From the NCBI GenBank assembly GCA_024227995.1, contig CP100465.1, positions 124,001-188,000 of the forward strand: DNA of 64,000 bases. The letters are read 5' to 3'. Shown here in pieces: positions 51,341 to 61,505 of the stretch. Under the pieces are notes generated by a model. That model ran no database searches. It was given only the letters and a program-made list of their open reading frames with translations, and had not been told where the DNA came from. The first letter of the stretch is position 1. Each line of letters opens with the position of its first letter. A program made the translations under genes and the position numbers. The DNA comes from Halomicrococcus gelatinilyticus. Its GTDB lineage: Archaea > Halobacteriota > Halobacteria > Halobacteriales > Haladaptataceae.

Positions 51341-52821
51341 TGACCCACACCCTGCTCGTCGCAGGGACGGCGAGCCACGTCGGCAAGAGCACGGTCGCGA
51401 CGGGGCTGTGTCGGCGTCTCGCGCGGCAGGGCGTCTCGGTCGCCCCGTTCAAGGCACAGAACATGAGCAACAACGCCCGGGCGGTCGTGACCCCCGACGG
51501 CGACTGGGGCGAGGTCGGCGTCTCGCAGTACGTGCAGGTGCGCGCAGCGAACGTGGCGCCGACGACGGACGCGAATCCGGTCCTGCTGAAACCACGTGGT
51601 GACGGCGAGAGCCAACTCGTCGTCCAGGGGGAGCCGGTCGGCCACTTCGCTGCCGGCGACTACTACGAGGAGCACTGGCACCGCGCTCGCGAGGCGGCCG
51701 TGGAGTCCTACGAGCGACTGGCGGCCGACCACGACGTCGTCGTCGCCGAAGGGGCGGGCAGCATCGCCGAGATCAACCTCCACGACCGCGACCTGGCGAA
51801 CGTCGAGACGGCCCGGTTCGCGGACGCGTCGATCCTGCTCCTCGGCGACATCGAGCGCGGCGGCGTGTTCGCCAGCCTCTACGGCACGCTCGAACTGCTG
51901 CCGGACGACCTGCGCGAGCGGGTCTACGGCGTCGCCATCACGAAGTTCCGCGGCGACGCCGCGCTCCTCGAACCCGGCATCGAGGAGTTCGAGCGGCGCA
52001 CGGACGTCCCTGTCGTCGGAGTGCTCCCCCACGACGACCCCGGTCTGCCCGAGGAGGATAGCCTGTCGCTCCCCTCCGTCGACGAGCGGGCCCTTCTCGG
52101 CGACGACGACGGCGTTTCACCGGACCGCGCGGTCACCGTCGGCGTCCCTCGCCTCCCGCACGTCTCGAACTTCACCGACGTCGACCCGCTGGCGCGCGTC
52201 CCCGGTGTCCGCGTCGCCTACCTCCCGCTCGACGCCACCCTCGATGGGGTCGACGCGCTCGTCCTCCCCGGCACCAAGAACACGGTCGACGACCTGCTGG
52301 CGCTCCGGGAGGCCGGGTTCGACGACGCCCTCGCGACGTTCTCGGGCCCCGTCGTGGGCATCTGCGGCGGCTACCAGATGCTCGGCGAACGACTGACGAA
52401 CGCCGCCGTCGAAGGGACGGGAAGGAAAGACACCCTCCGGGGATTCGGCCTTCTGCCGGTCGAGACGCGGTTCACGCGCGAGAAGGAGGTCCGTCAGGTG
52501 TCCGTGGACGTCACTGGAACCGGCCCCATCGACGGCGCCACGGGAACCGCGTCCGGCTACGAGATACACGTTGGGCGGACGTCGCAGACACCGTCCGTCG
52601 GTCGGCCGCTGGGCGAACAGAGTGCTGCGACCTCGTCCGTCCTCGGCACGTACCTGCACGGCCTCTTCGAGAACGAGAACGTTCGGGCGGCGTTCTGCGA
52701 CGCCGTCTTCCGTAGCACGGGAACGTCCCGTCCGTTCGCGTCGTCCGAACTACCGTCTCCCTACGTCGACGCCGCGGACCTCGTCGACGGAATCGACCTG
52801 CCGTTCGATCCGTTGCCGTAG
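51340..52821 (+). CDS. cbiP: Cobyric acid synthase CbiP
   Basis: 493 residues, the normal length. The N-terminal dethiobiotin-synthetase-like domain has the P-loop [19 protein letters not shown] and [12 protein letters not shown], and the C-terminal type I glutamine amidotransferase has [13 protein letters not shown] (Cys) and a closing [14 protein letters not shown] (His). It amidates four side chains of adenosylcobyrinic diamide. The ATG at 51340 overlaps the cobA stop by one base. It closes the operon. A gene-free interval follows. Confidence 0.94.
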   Translation: MTHTLLVAGTASHVGKSTVATGLCRRLARQGVSVAPFKAQNMSNNARAVVTPDGDWGEVGVSQYVQVRAANVAPTTDANPVLLKPRGDGESQLVVQGEPVGHFAAGDYYEEHWHRAREAAVESYERLAADHDVVVAEGAGSIAEINLHDRDLANVETARFADASILLLGDIERGGVFASLYGTLELLPDDLRERVYGVAITKFRGDAALLEPGIEEFERRTDVPVVGVLPHDDPGLPEEDSLSLPSVDERALLGDDDGVSPDRAVTVGVPRLPHVSNFTDVDPLARVPGVRVAYLPLDATLDGVDALVLPGTKNTVDDLLALREAGFDDALATFSGPVVGICGGYQMLGERLTNAAVEGTGRKDTLRGFGLLPVETRFTREKEVRQVSVDVTGTGPIDGATGTASGYEIHVGRTSQTPSVGRPLGEQSAATSSVLGTYLHGLFENENVRAAFCDAVFRSTGTSRPFASSELPSPYVDAADLVDGIDLPFDPLP

Positions 52822-53211
52822 GCCGTCTGTTCGTTCCGTTTTCGCGATGAGATTGTCTCGGTCCTGTCCGTTCACCCCACTGGCTTCTGTATAGCGAAAT
52901 GCGGTTTACTCGTTGCGTCGGAGACGTCGGCAGTGCCAGGAACTGAAAGTACATTTATAACTAGTCTGTCGCGTTCCAGCGAAACGGCCGACGGATACGG
53001 GATGGTGCGTCCCCCCGTGCAACCGTCCGGGCGCGGTTCGCTGCTGCTATCCTCTGACCGGCTGTCAATCAGGCGCGAAGTTCCGGCAGGGACAGGAGGA
53101 CACGGCCTCGTTCGACACAACGATAGCCGACCGGAGCTTCGGTTCGTGGTGTTCCGTCCGACCTGGACGTACAGCCCTCACTTCGTCCCATCGACCCCAG
53201 GGTGACATCGC
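52822..53211. other. Gene-free interval with dispersed motif
   Basis: No supported gene. It holds copy B of the dispersed motif (52890-52917) and a TATA-like ATTTATAACTAG near 52956, so an untranslated or very short transcript is possible. Confidence 0.4.
52890..52917 (+). repeat. Dispersed motif, copy B
   Basis: TATAGCGAAATGCGGTTTAC followed by TCGTTGCG, the same orientation as copy A. It differs from the consensus at four or five positions. Confidence 0.65.
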
Positions 53212-53832
53212 TCATAGCTCCTCGGCTGGCTTCCTGTAGACAGCCTCCACTGCGGCGTGCTGGTGGGGTTCGCCGCCGGAGTCGTCGTCGAACACGAACT
53301 CGTCCCTGTACAGGCGCTCCCAGTCGCCGTAGTACGTCCGGAGTTCAGTGGGGTCGTAGAAGTGCTCGTTCTCCCCCCAGTCGGGTGCCGGCGGGACGTC
53401 CTCCCGGTCGACGAACGCGAAGACGGCGTGGACGCCGCCCGGGCGAGTCTGCTGCTTGAAGTGGTCGAACTGCGCGCTGCGATTCTCCGGCCGGAGGTAC
53501 TGCACCGCGCCGATGGAGTAGAAGACGTCGACCGGACGGTCGATCTGGAGGTCGTTGACGTCGGCCGGTTCCGTGTCGATCGCGACGCCGCGTTCCTCCG
53601 CCAGCCGTCGGGCCTTCTCCAGCCCGTTCGGCGCGACGTCGACGGCGAGGACGTCGAGGCCCCGTTCGGCCATGTAGACCGAATCGCGTCCTTCCCCTGC
53701 GCCGACGTCGATGGCGGAGAGGTCGTCTCGCTCGGGCGCGAACTCGACCGCCCGCTTCGCGAGCTCGTTCGGTTCCGTTCCCCAGTAGTACTCGTCGCGT
53801 CCGTAGATTTCCTGCAATCTCTCGTATTCCAT
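53212..53832 (-). CDS. Class I SAM-dependent methyltransferase
   Basis: 206 residues, single domain. Motif I AIDVGAGEGRDSVYMAERG and post-I acid in LAVDVAPNG are clear, then DVNDLQI and DVFYSIGAVQYL. A TehB-type resistance methyltransferase or general small-molecule enzyme is possible. The ATG at 53832 gives the family-like start MEYERLQEIYGRDEYYWG. The open frame upstream is a different, unrelated reading. Confidence 0.85.
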   Translation of the reverse strand: MEYERLQEIYGRDEYYWGTEPNELAKRAVEFAPERDDLSAIDVGAGEGRDSVYMAERGLDVLAVDVAPNGLEKARRLAEERGVAIDTEPADVNDLQIDRPVDVFYSIGAVQYLRPENRSAQFDHFKQQTRPGGVHAVFAFVDREDVPPAPDWGENEHFYDPTELRTYYGDWERLYRDEFVFDDDSGGEPHQHAAVEAVYRKPAEEL

Positions 53833-54008
53833 CGTCGTCTCCTCGGTCGAGAATCGCCGACGGGGAGTAGTTTTCGACGTGCGTCTCGTCTTGGATACGG
53901 TCGGTACCGCGGATTCGGGTCCGACGGTCCCTCGAATGGGGAAATCTCCGGAATCGACGAGGGAGACGTCCTGTACGGTATTTCCGGTAGTCGAACTGGC
54001 GGCGTCCG

Positions 54009-54434
54009 TCACTCGCAGGCGTCCGGGTCGAGGGTCGTCGGCATATCGCGGAACGTCCCGTCGGCGTCGACGCGCACGGTGACGGAGTAACAGCCGGCAT
54101 TGCCGTTCTGCGGAAAGGTTCGCCGTATCTCGTCCGTTCCGCCGTCGAGACGGGCCGTCACGGTGTACCTGCCGGGGTCGGTCGGCAACCCGTCGGTGAC
54201 GACCGGTTGTGTCTCGTCCTGCGGCGGGACGTCCTGGGTCCTGCGGAACACCGTCTCGTCGTCCGATTCGATGTGAACTGCGACCGTTTGCGGCGCGTTT
54301 CCGCGGTTGATGAACACCAGTTCGCCGATTCGTGCGTTGGGAGTACCGAAGACCGACGTACACCCAGCGAGGAGCGCTGTCGACGCCGTTCCGAGCCCGA
54401 CGAGAAGGCGGCGACGGGACCGGTGCGTGGGCAC
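54009..54434 (-). CDS. Tat-type lipoprotein, beta-rich
   Basis: 141 residues from GTG 54434. A Tat motif (RSRRRLLVGLGTASTALLAG) leads to lipobox Cys in LLAGCTSVFG. The mature part is an Ig-like, CARDB-type beta domain (LVFINRGNAPQTVAVHIESD), with two further Cys (NAGCYS and DACE) that may form a disulfide. It is probably membrane-anchored on the outer surface. No function is assigned. Confidence 0.75.
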   Translation of the reverse strand: MPTHRSRRRLLVGLGTASTALLAGCTSVFGTPNARIGELVFINRGNAPQTVAVHIESDDETVFRRTQDVPPQDETQPVVTDGLPTDPGRYTVTARLDGGTDEIRRTFPQNGNAGCYSVTVRVDADGTFRDMPTTLDPDACE

Positions 54435-54550
54435 GTCCGGGTATGGCGACGGGCACCGGTATACGTCTTTCGCTACTGACGGGGATTCAGTTTCGCGCCC
54501 ATCTCCGCCACTGGATATCGCGACATGGAATTCATCTGTTCGCCATCGCC

Positions 54551-55606
54551 CTACAGCAGCGAGTACACGTTCGCCTCGTACACCTCGCGAACGCGGTCGC
54601 CCCAGTTGTGCGTGTAGGTGTCGATGATGTCGCTGGCGACGTCGCCGCGGAGGTACTTGACGATGCCGCGGTCGCCGGTACGGTCCCGGAGGTGGGTGGT
54701 GAAGAAGTGCCGGAAGTAGTGGGGTGTGACGTTCTCGGCCGCGCCGCCGCCGGTGCGGTACCACCCGGCCTCGCGGGCGTGGCGTTCGACTGCGTGGCGG
54801 ACCATCTTCGGCGTGACGCGCTCGCCCCAGTCACCGCTCGTGCTGACGAACAGCGCCGGCGACGAGGTGTCGGGACGCACCGCCAGCCAGCGCACCAGCG
54901 TCCGCGACAGTTCGTCGTCTACGGGCACTATCGTCCCCCGTTTGCGCTTGTTCGAGGCGGTGCGCTCCTCGCCGTTGACGACGTCGCCGCGGGAGACGTC
55001 GGCGGCGACGTAGAGCGAGTCGGGGCGGTCGTCGATCTGCGGCCGTTCGCCCAGCGAGAACGCCGTCCTGGCGTCGTCGTCGGACAGGTTCACGTCCTGG
55101 AGGTCGAGATTGCAGAGCTCACCGACGCGCATCCCGGTCTTCAGTAGCGTGACGACGAGCGCCCGCTCCAGGGGGTGCCGGACGCCGTCGACGAACTCAC
55201 GCATCCGGGGGATGGCGATCTCGCGTCGCGTCGGGTCCTTGTCGATGGACTCGTGCATCTCCTCGACGACGAGCGCCATCGGGTTGGATTCGAACGCACC
55301 GACCTGGGTCATGTACGCATAGAACCTGTGGAGGTAGGAGGCGTAGGTGGCGACGGTGCTCTCGGCGTTCTCGTCGCGGAGGGTGTGCACCCAGGCCATG
55401 CAGTCACGACGGCTGGCGTCCCCGGGCGTGACCGCACGCCCGGAGGGGTTGCGGTCGGGGTCGCCGAGGAACGACTCGAACTCCCGCAGGACGCGCTCGT
55501 AGGCGTCGCGGGTACGCTCGCTCTTGCCGTGGTACTGGAGGTCCTGGAGGAAGTACCCGACCGAGTCATCGGGGTCCGGGTCGTTGGTTGCGGGACTACT
55601 GGCCAT
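54551..55606 (-). CDS. Xer-like tyrosine recombinase
   Basis: 351 residues. A SAM-like N-terminal domain (GYFLQDLQYHGKSERTRDAYERVL) and catalytic core: Arg in LKTGMRVGELCNLDL, His-x2-Arg in TPHYFRHFFTTHL and a Tyr in IDTYTHNW. The second-histidine position before the nucleophile reads RGD rather than GH, which is unusual. It starts within the DUF5805 gene (11-bp overlap). Haloarchaeal chromosomes often carry this pair away from any mobile element, so it may be housekeeping rather than phage. Confidence 0.87.
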   Translation of the reverse strand: MASSPATNDPDPDDSVGYFLQDLQYHGKSERTRDAYERVLREFESFLGDPDRNPSGRAVTPGDASRRDCMAWVHTLRDENAESTVATYASYLHRFYAYMTQVGAFESNPMALVVEEMHESIDKDPTRREIAIPRMREFVDGVRHPLERALVVTLLKTGMRVGELCNLDLQDVNLSDDDARTAFSLGERPQIDDRPDSLYVAADVSRGDVVNGEERTASNKRKRGTIVPVDDELSRTLVRWLAVRPDTSSPALFVSTSGDWGERVTPKMVRHAVERHAREAGWYRTGGGAAENVTPHYFRHFFTTHLRDRTGDRGIVKYLRGDVASDIIDTYTHNWGDRVREVYEANVYSLL

Positions 55607-55988
55607 CTGAACCCTCCACGACGACGTAGCCGCCGTGCCGACCGCTGTATCTCACGCGGTTCTCGTCCTGGAGGCTCCCGAGCGCCTCGTCGAGGCGGTC
55701 CTCGAAGTCGCCGGCGAGCCGTTCGACCAGTTCGTCCCACGACAGGTTCCCCTCGCGAGAGAGCAGTTCGAGGACGGTGTCTTCGAGGCCGTCACCCCCA
55801 GGGTTCGACCCGTGAGATTGGGGTTCCTCGGGGTCGAGGTCGAACCCCCGTCGTCCGGCCTGAACCATCGTCCGGACGAACTCGCTCTGGCTCATGTCGA
55901 GGGCGTCGGCGTGCTCCTTCCACTCGGATTTTTGGCACTCTGGAACGTACGTCTTCACAGCGGCGCGATCCGTCCCGTCGTCGGGCAT
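55596..55988 (-). CDS. DUF5805-like partner of the recombinase
   Basis: 130 residues. The N-terminus (VKTYVPECQKSEWKEHADAL) and ribbon-helix-helix-like DMSQSEFVRTMVQAGRRGF suggest DNA binding. The C-terminal winged-helix part (GNLSWDELVERLAGDFEDRLDEAL) agrees. The pairing with a tyrosine recombinase is characteristic of haloarchaea. Overlap with the recombinase start suggests stoichiometric coupling, possibly to direct it to a site. Confidence 0.82.
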   Translation of the reverse strand: MPDDGTDRAAVKTYVPECQKSEWKEHADALDMSQSEFVRTMVQAGRRGFDLDPEEPQSHGSNPGGDGLEDTVLELLSREGNLSWDELVERLAGDFEDRLDEALGSLQDENRVRYSGRHGGYVVVEGSDGQ

Positions 55989-56769
55989 GGACGGGACGTC
56001 TCAGCCCCACCACTTCAATTTGTCCCACGTGCCGTGATAAGCGAACTTATCTTCTCGAATAGGTCTCCAATCACTGCCGGAAATCCCTATTATCTCGTAC
56101 GATAGCATCATCAAACCGCCCCTGATGGTACTATTTACGACGATAAACTTCTGGACGACGATTGCACCCAGGGCTGGTGGTCGGGGTCGACCAGTCGGCG
56201 TCCTCGTTCGTCGCTCGCTCCGGAACACTGCCCGTTCGAATCCGAAGCCCAACGAAGTTCTGGACGCGACGTTCTCGGACTCGCCCCGCGACGACGTTCG
56301 GTGTGGAGTCCGGGATAGTACACTGCGCCGTGCGCCCTTCAGGACGGGTGGCTGGACCTCTCCTGTCGACAGTCGCCTCGAACTGCTGGACAGCGGACTT
56401 TCGACCGTTCTCCGGATCCGTTCCCCCGGTGGTGGGCATGATGACCATGACGCCTCTGTGACGAGACGTGCGATTGTTCGGTGCTGACGCAGTCGAACCA
56501 CCATCTCCGAACGGTGTCCGACCGGTCGGTTGCCACGCTCTTGCTCGACACTTCAGCCGTCTACTTCGCGTCGGCGTTCTCGAAGGCCCACCGAGACCAG
56601 GACGACTGAAGAGTCGCTCGACGTCACTGTCAGGGCCGTCTGCCCCCCTGCGCTGGGTTTCGGTAGCCCAGTGTGCGCTCGAACGGCGTCTGGACTCGTC
56701 CGATACGGAGGCGATGAACCACATGTCGCTATACCCAACGACGGGGGTGTCGGCGTCGAATCACTGCTC
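55989..56769. other. Gene-free interval beside the recombinase
   Basis: 780 bp without a supported gene. The first 150 bp are AT-richer than the surroundings (ACTTCAATTTG, CTTATCTTCTCGAATAGG) and probably hold the DUF5805 promoter. The rest carries only Arg/Ser-rich frames. A site for the recombinase would be expected here but I cannot point to one. Confidence 0.4.
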
Positions 56770-57045
56770 CTACGACTCCACCCTGTCGGCGTAGCATTCG
56801 AGTTCGTTCGCGAGTTCGCGGGCGCGGTCCGTGGAGAGCGACACGGTGTCGCCGTGGGCCGGCAGGTCGCCGAGTTTCGCGTTGTCGAGCTCGAGTTGCA
56901 GCGTCACGACGTCGGGACTTTCGACGCGAGGGGTGCTCACGTCCAGGATAGCGTCGGTCTCCTCGGACCAGCCGTGTCCTTCGGCCACGTCGCGGAACAG
57001 GTCGAACGTCGTGTAGTCGGCGACGCTCATGACCCGGTCGGCCAT
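56770..57045 (-). CDS. DUF6360-like small protein
   Basis: 91 residues, or 86 from the ATG at 57030. The sequence (MSVADYTTFDLFRDVAEGHGW, then VVTLQLELDN and a C-terminal helix RARELANELECYAD) fits a small haloarchaeal family numbered DUF6360. No catalytic residue is evident. It is next to the reductase remnant, which ends one base beyond its first possible start codon. Confidence 0.72.
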   Translation of the reverse strand: MADRVMSVADYTTFDLFRDVAEGHGWSEETDAILDVSTPRVESPDVVTLQLELDNAKLGDLPAHGDTVSLSTDRARELANELECYADRVES

Positions 57046-57046
57046 C

Positions 57047-58075
57047 TCAGTCGTCCCCCGATGCGGGCGCGTCCCCCGGACTCGTCGGCGCGGGACTGTC
57101 GTCCATCGCGTCGTCCTCTGCGTAGGGGTGCCACGTATTCTTCGTGTTGTGCATGACGGGGTCGTAGGAGGTCTCTTCCGGTTCGAGGAGTTCGGCCAGC
57201 GTCTCCTCGTCGCGGCCCGCGACGAACTCCCGGAAGGCCTCGCCGTCCTCGCGCTCGGCGACGAACCCCTGGACGAGGTTGCGGATGGCGCCGGACACCT
57301 CGTCGGCGGCGACGCGCTCGCGCACCCAGTCGGCGAACGCGGGATTCTCGCCGAGGCCGACGTCGAGCACCTCGACGACCTCGCCGTTGTTGCGCGTCTT
57401 CATCCCGCGGAGGCTCACGTCCGCTATCTGGGGTTGCGCGCAGGAAGCGGTCCAGTCCGAGAGGTGGACGTGAAGTTCTCGACGTCGTCGAGCAATGCGA
57501 CGTTCTCGACCAGCCAGCGCGAGAACCGGACCTGCCGGTTCTTCGTCTCGACGATGGAGGGCGAGCAGAACTCGGTGCCGGTGCAGGCGATGGACCCGCG
57601 CTGGAACGGGTGCGGGTCGGGGCTGTAGCGCTCCAGGAGTGGCTCGTCGTTCAGGGCGTCGAGGTTCTCCTCGGGCACGTCGGTCAGCAGGAGGTTCTGG
57701 CGCTGGGTGAGCCGGACCTCGCCCGAACCGTACTGCTCTGCGATGTCCGCGAGTTCTATCGTCTCCGCCGCGCCGACGCGGCCGACGAGGACGTTCAGGC
57801 CGACGTAGAAGTTTCCGTCGCGCTGACGATGGACGCCGACGTGGTCCGCGTAACCGGGGTCGTCCGGGACGCCGGCGTTGCAGGAGTACTCCTCGCGCAG
57901 TTCGGTGCCCGCCGTGTGCAGTTCGAAGTCGACGTACTCCTCCTGGAGGACGCGCCGCAGTTTCGCCGGTCCCCACTCGTCGACGAGGAACTTGATGTGG
58001 GCCCGCCGGCGGTTCTCGCGGTTCCCGTGGTCGCGGAACAGCGCGGTGAGCCCTCCGAGCACGGCCACCACGTCG
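57047..58075 (-). pseudogene. Nitrite/sulfite reductase, truncated and frameshifted
   Basis: Two frames make up the C-terminal 60% of a ferredoxin-type nitrite/sulfite reductase. The first (58075 down to about 57472) has ALFRDHGNRENRRRAHIKFLVDEWG, LTQRQNLLLTDVPEENLD and the 4Fe-4S/siroheme CTGTEFCSPSIVETKNR. After a one-base loss near 57472 the rest continues in another frame (HVHLSDWTASCAQPQIADVS) to 57047. The second cluster motif, normally SGCTASCAQ, has Gly-Cys replaced by Asp-Trp, and a GGG stretch is missing from GLGENP. About 200 N-terminal residues are absent. Confidence 0.85.
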
Positions 58076-58660
58076 TCCTCCACGACGCGCTCGTGGGCGA
58101 CGGCGTCGTCGACCGACACGCCGATGCGGTGGAGCGCATCGACGTGGGAATGACCCGAACGGCGAGCGGACGACCCAGGAGGATATCAACCGCCTGCTGG
58201 TCCGCCAGGCGCGCGAGGGGAACGACGTGGTCCGCCTGAAGGGCGGCGACCCGGCGGTGTTCGGCCGCGGCGGCGAGGAGGCCGAACATCTCGCGCGCGA
58301 GGGCGTGGCGTTCGGGGTGGTACCGGAGACCACGAGCGCCATCGCCGCGACCGAGGTCGCCGGCATCCCGGTGACCCACCGTGAGTACGCCTCGAGTCCG
58401 AGGGTCGTCACTGGGCACGAGGGCCCGACGAAGGCCCAAAGCGCCATCGACGGTGGCGCTCTCGCGGACTGCGTCGTCGCGGGCGGCACGCTCGTCGTCC
58501 TGATGAGCGTCGCGCGACTAGCGGACAACGCCCGCGCGCTCCGCGACCACGGCGTGCCGAAGACGACGTCGGCCGCCGTCGTCGAACGAGCGACTCACGA
58601 GGATGAGTTCACCGTCACCGGGACGGTCGACACCATCGACGAACGGAGCCGCGAGGTGGG
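58067..58660 (+). pseudogene. Uroporphyrinogen-III C-methyltransferase fragment
   Basis: It starts at a blunt junction with the reductase relic: VVLHDALVGDGVVDRHADAVERIDVG is the second strand of a SUMT, so the first 30 residues (with the GPGDPELLT motif) are gone. A frameshift near 58150 separates this from NGERTTQEDINRLLVRQARE, then VVRLKGGDPAVFGRGGEEAE and TVTGTVDTIDERSREVGV follow. The gene makes precorrin-2 for siroheme in intact form. The reading continues without a stop into the next gene's relic. Confidence 0.85.
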
Positions 58661-59288
58661 CGTCGATACCGACCTCGCTCCTCGCGCGAGCGCCGCGATG
58701 GTCGACGAGGTGGGGTTCGGATTCTACCTCCAGTCGCGGGGCGAACCCCGGCGTCGACGTGCTGTTGCTCGCCCGGCAGACCCTCGGGTACGGTCGTTCG
58801 TCAACACCGTCGAGACGCTGGCGAATCTCGCCGACGCGGACGCACACCTCGCCAGCTTCTTCCACCTCTCGTTCGCCAGGAGGCTGGTCGACGCGCTCCG
58901 CAAGAGCGAGCAGGCGATCGACCGCGTCGTCGGGTTCCAGGGGTGAGAGAGCTACGACGACGTGCGGCCCGGCACCACGCGGTTCGCGGAGTGGGGCGGC
59001 GAGTTCCGCGACGGCGAACGTGAGACGGAGACGCTCGGCCTCGACGCAGACGCCGACGTGCTCGAGGTCGCCGACGACCGCGTCGATTCCGCACGGATCA
59101 CTGAGTCCGTCCTGGCCTGCGACCGGACGGACGCGTTCGCCGACGCCGCTGCGGTCAACGCCAGCGTCAGGATCTACGCTCGCGGCGACGTCCATACGAT
59201 GTGGGACGGCGTCGAACTCGCGAAGAAGACGCTCGCCGACGGCGACGCGGGCGACCGGCTCGCTGCGCTCCGGGACTTCGACGCCTGA
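58661..59288 (+). pseudogene. Anthranilate-phosphoribosyltransferase-like relic
   Basis: The frame that contained the methyltransferase passes into an unrelated protein (APRASAAMVDEVGFGFYLQ, SFVNTVETLANLADADAHLASFFHLSFARRL), which has the look of the C-terminal half of a TrpD-like phosphoribosyltransferase. It has two compensating shifts around 58735-58795, an internal TGA at 58944-58946 where Met is expected in FQGMESYDD, and then runs to a stop at 59288 (VELAKKTLADGDAGDRLAAL). The N-terminal half is missing. Confidence 0.6.
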
Positions 59289-59334
59289 GAACACTCCCCC
59301 CGACGTGGCGACGCGCGCCCCGTGCCGGGGGCGA

Positions 59335-59897
59335 TAAACCGTCGAGCGACGCCGCCGCGACCCGCTCCGCGACCCCCGCACTTCCTCGACGTCGCCGGTC
59401 TCCCTGGCGACGCGCCAGACGCGCTCCGACGCCACGACGGCGCGCAGCGCGTCCCGCCGGGCTTCCGGCGGTCGGTCGCGCAGGTCTGCTGCGGCACGGG
59501 CAACCAGCCCCGCGCCAGCGACCTCCGGTTCGAGACGCCGACGGAGGTGTGCTCAGGGCGGGACTCAGACCGCGCGTCGCGACCGCAGCGAGGACGGGGA
59601 CCGTCCCGGACCGCGCGTTCGACTGCCTCGTTCACCGCCGCGTCGTCCGTCGCTGCCACGACCAGCGCCGGGTCCGTCCGGTCGACCCAGTTCGCCACGT
59701 TCCTCCGCCCGGCCGCTTTCGCGTCCGCAACGGGGGCCGCGCGGACCATATCTACCCCGGGACGTACTCGTCGAACGCCGGCGAGACGACCACCACGTCG
59801 GCCTCGTCGGCGAACCGGCCGCCTTCCGCAGGCCGACCGGTCCGCCGCCGAAGACGAGCACGCGCTCGCCCTCGCGGTCGTGCAGGAGCGAGATCAT
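59335..59897 (-). pseudogene. Siroheme synthase / precorrin-2 dehydrogenase relic
   Basis: From an ATG at 59897 the minus strand reads MISLLHDREGERVLVFGGGPVGLRK (Rossmann). The frame shifts into GRFADEADVVVVSPAFDEYVPG and again into NWVDRTDPALVVAATDDAAVNEAVERAV, with the rest in further frames (PPEARRDALRAVV, SERVWRVARETGDVE). All these are parts of a precorrin-2 dehydrogenase. At least three frameshifts make it non-functional. Confidence 0.75.
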
Positions 59898-60363
59898 CGT
59901 CCTCGGATAGCCAGGCAGGGGTCTTCTGCGTCTCCCTTCGGGTTTCCCTCCCGCTGGACGACCCGACCGCGTAGGACCTGCTGACGGGCGCGGTAAGTTC
60001 GACGCCCGTCGCGGGTCCGCTCTCGCGGGTGACGCCCCATCCCACCGCGCAGGCGGATCGTCCGGCGCGTCGTCGCGCTCGTGGTCCTGTCGACGTGAAG
60101 CGCCCTGTCGTTCATCCCCATCGATCCCGGCGGTCAGACCCCGCAGAGAGGATGACGTCGTTGGTCGATCCAGGGCCACAAGGTATAACATATTCTTAAT
60201 TATAGCGAATTTGACTGGTTTGAGGCGCAACGGATGAACCGTATTTCGCTATATACAATTCCGGGCGTGATCCGCTCCCGACGACACACCCAGGACCGGC
60301 AGATGAGTGGTCGGGAGAGAACATGGACGACCCGGCGCTGAGGGCGGCGCGACGACGCGGGAT
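59898..60363. other. Gene-free interval with dispersed motif
   Basis: No gene. It contains copy C of the dispersed motif (60226-60253, minus orientation) and next to it a partial match TATAGCGAAT (near 60201). Remnants of the siroheme gene upstream region may fill the rest. Confidence 0.4.
60226..60253 (-). repeat. Dispersed motif, copy C
   Basis: On the minus strand TATAGCGAAATACGGTTCAT followed by CCGTTGCG; this copy best represents the consensus. It faces the siroheme graveyard. Confidence 0.65.
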
Positions 60364-61320
<957 letters not shown>

Positions 61321-61505
61321 ACGCTCCCTCTCGGGGGCACGAAAGTTATAGTTCGGCCACGCGAGGACGCGTCGACTTCTCTGGCGCCAGCGTCCGTATC
61401 TCCACCCTAACCGCCGGTAATTTCTGTTATACGGCATCAACGACAGGGTTCTCCGGTGGACGGTCGTCGCGTTTTATCCGGGTGCCTGGCGGAGACGTGA
61501 CCGGA

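Noticed and set aside
52933..53205. 90-codon plus-strand frame after cbiP
   Set aside because: Ser/Arg/Pro-rich with no family resemblance; it probably reflects low stop density in GC-rich intergenic DNA.
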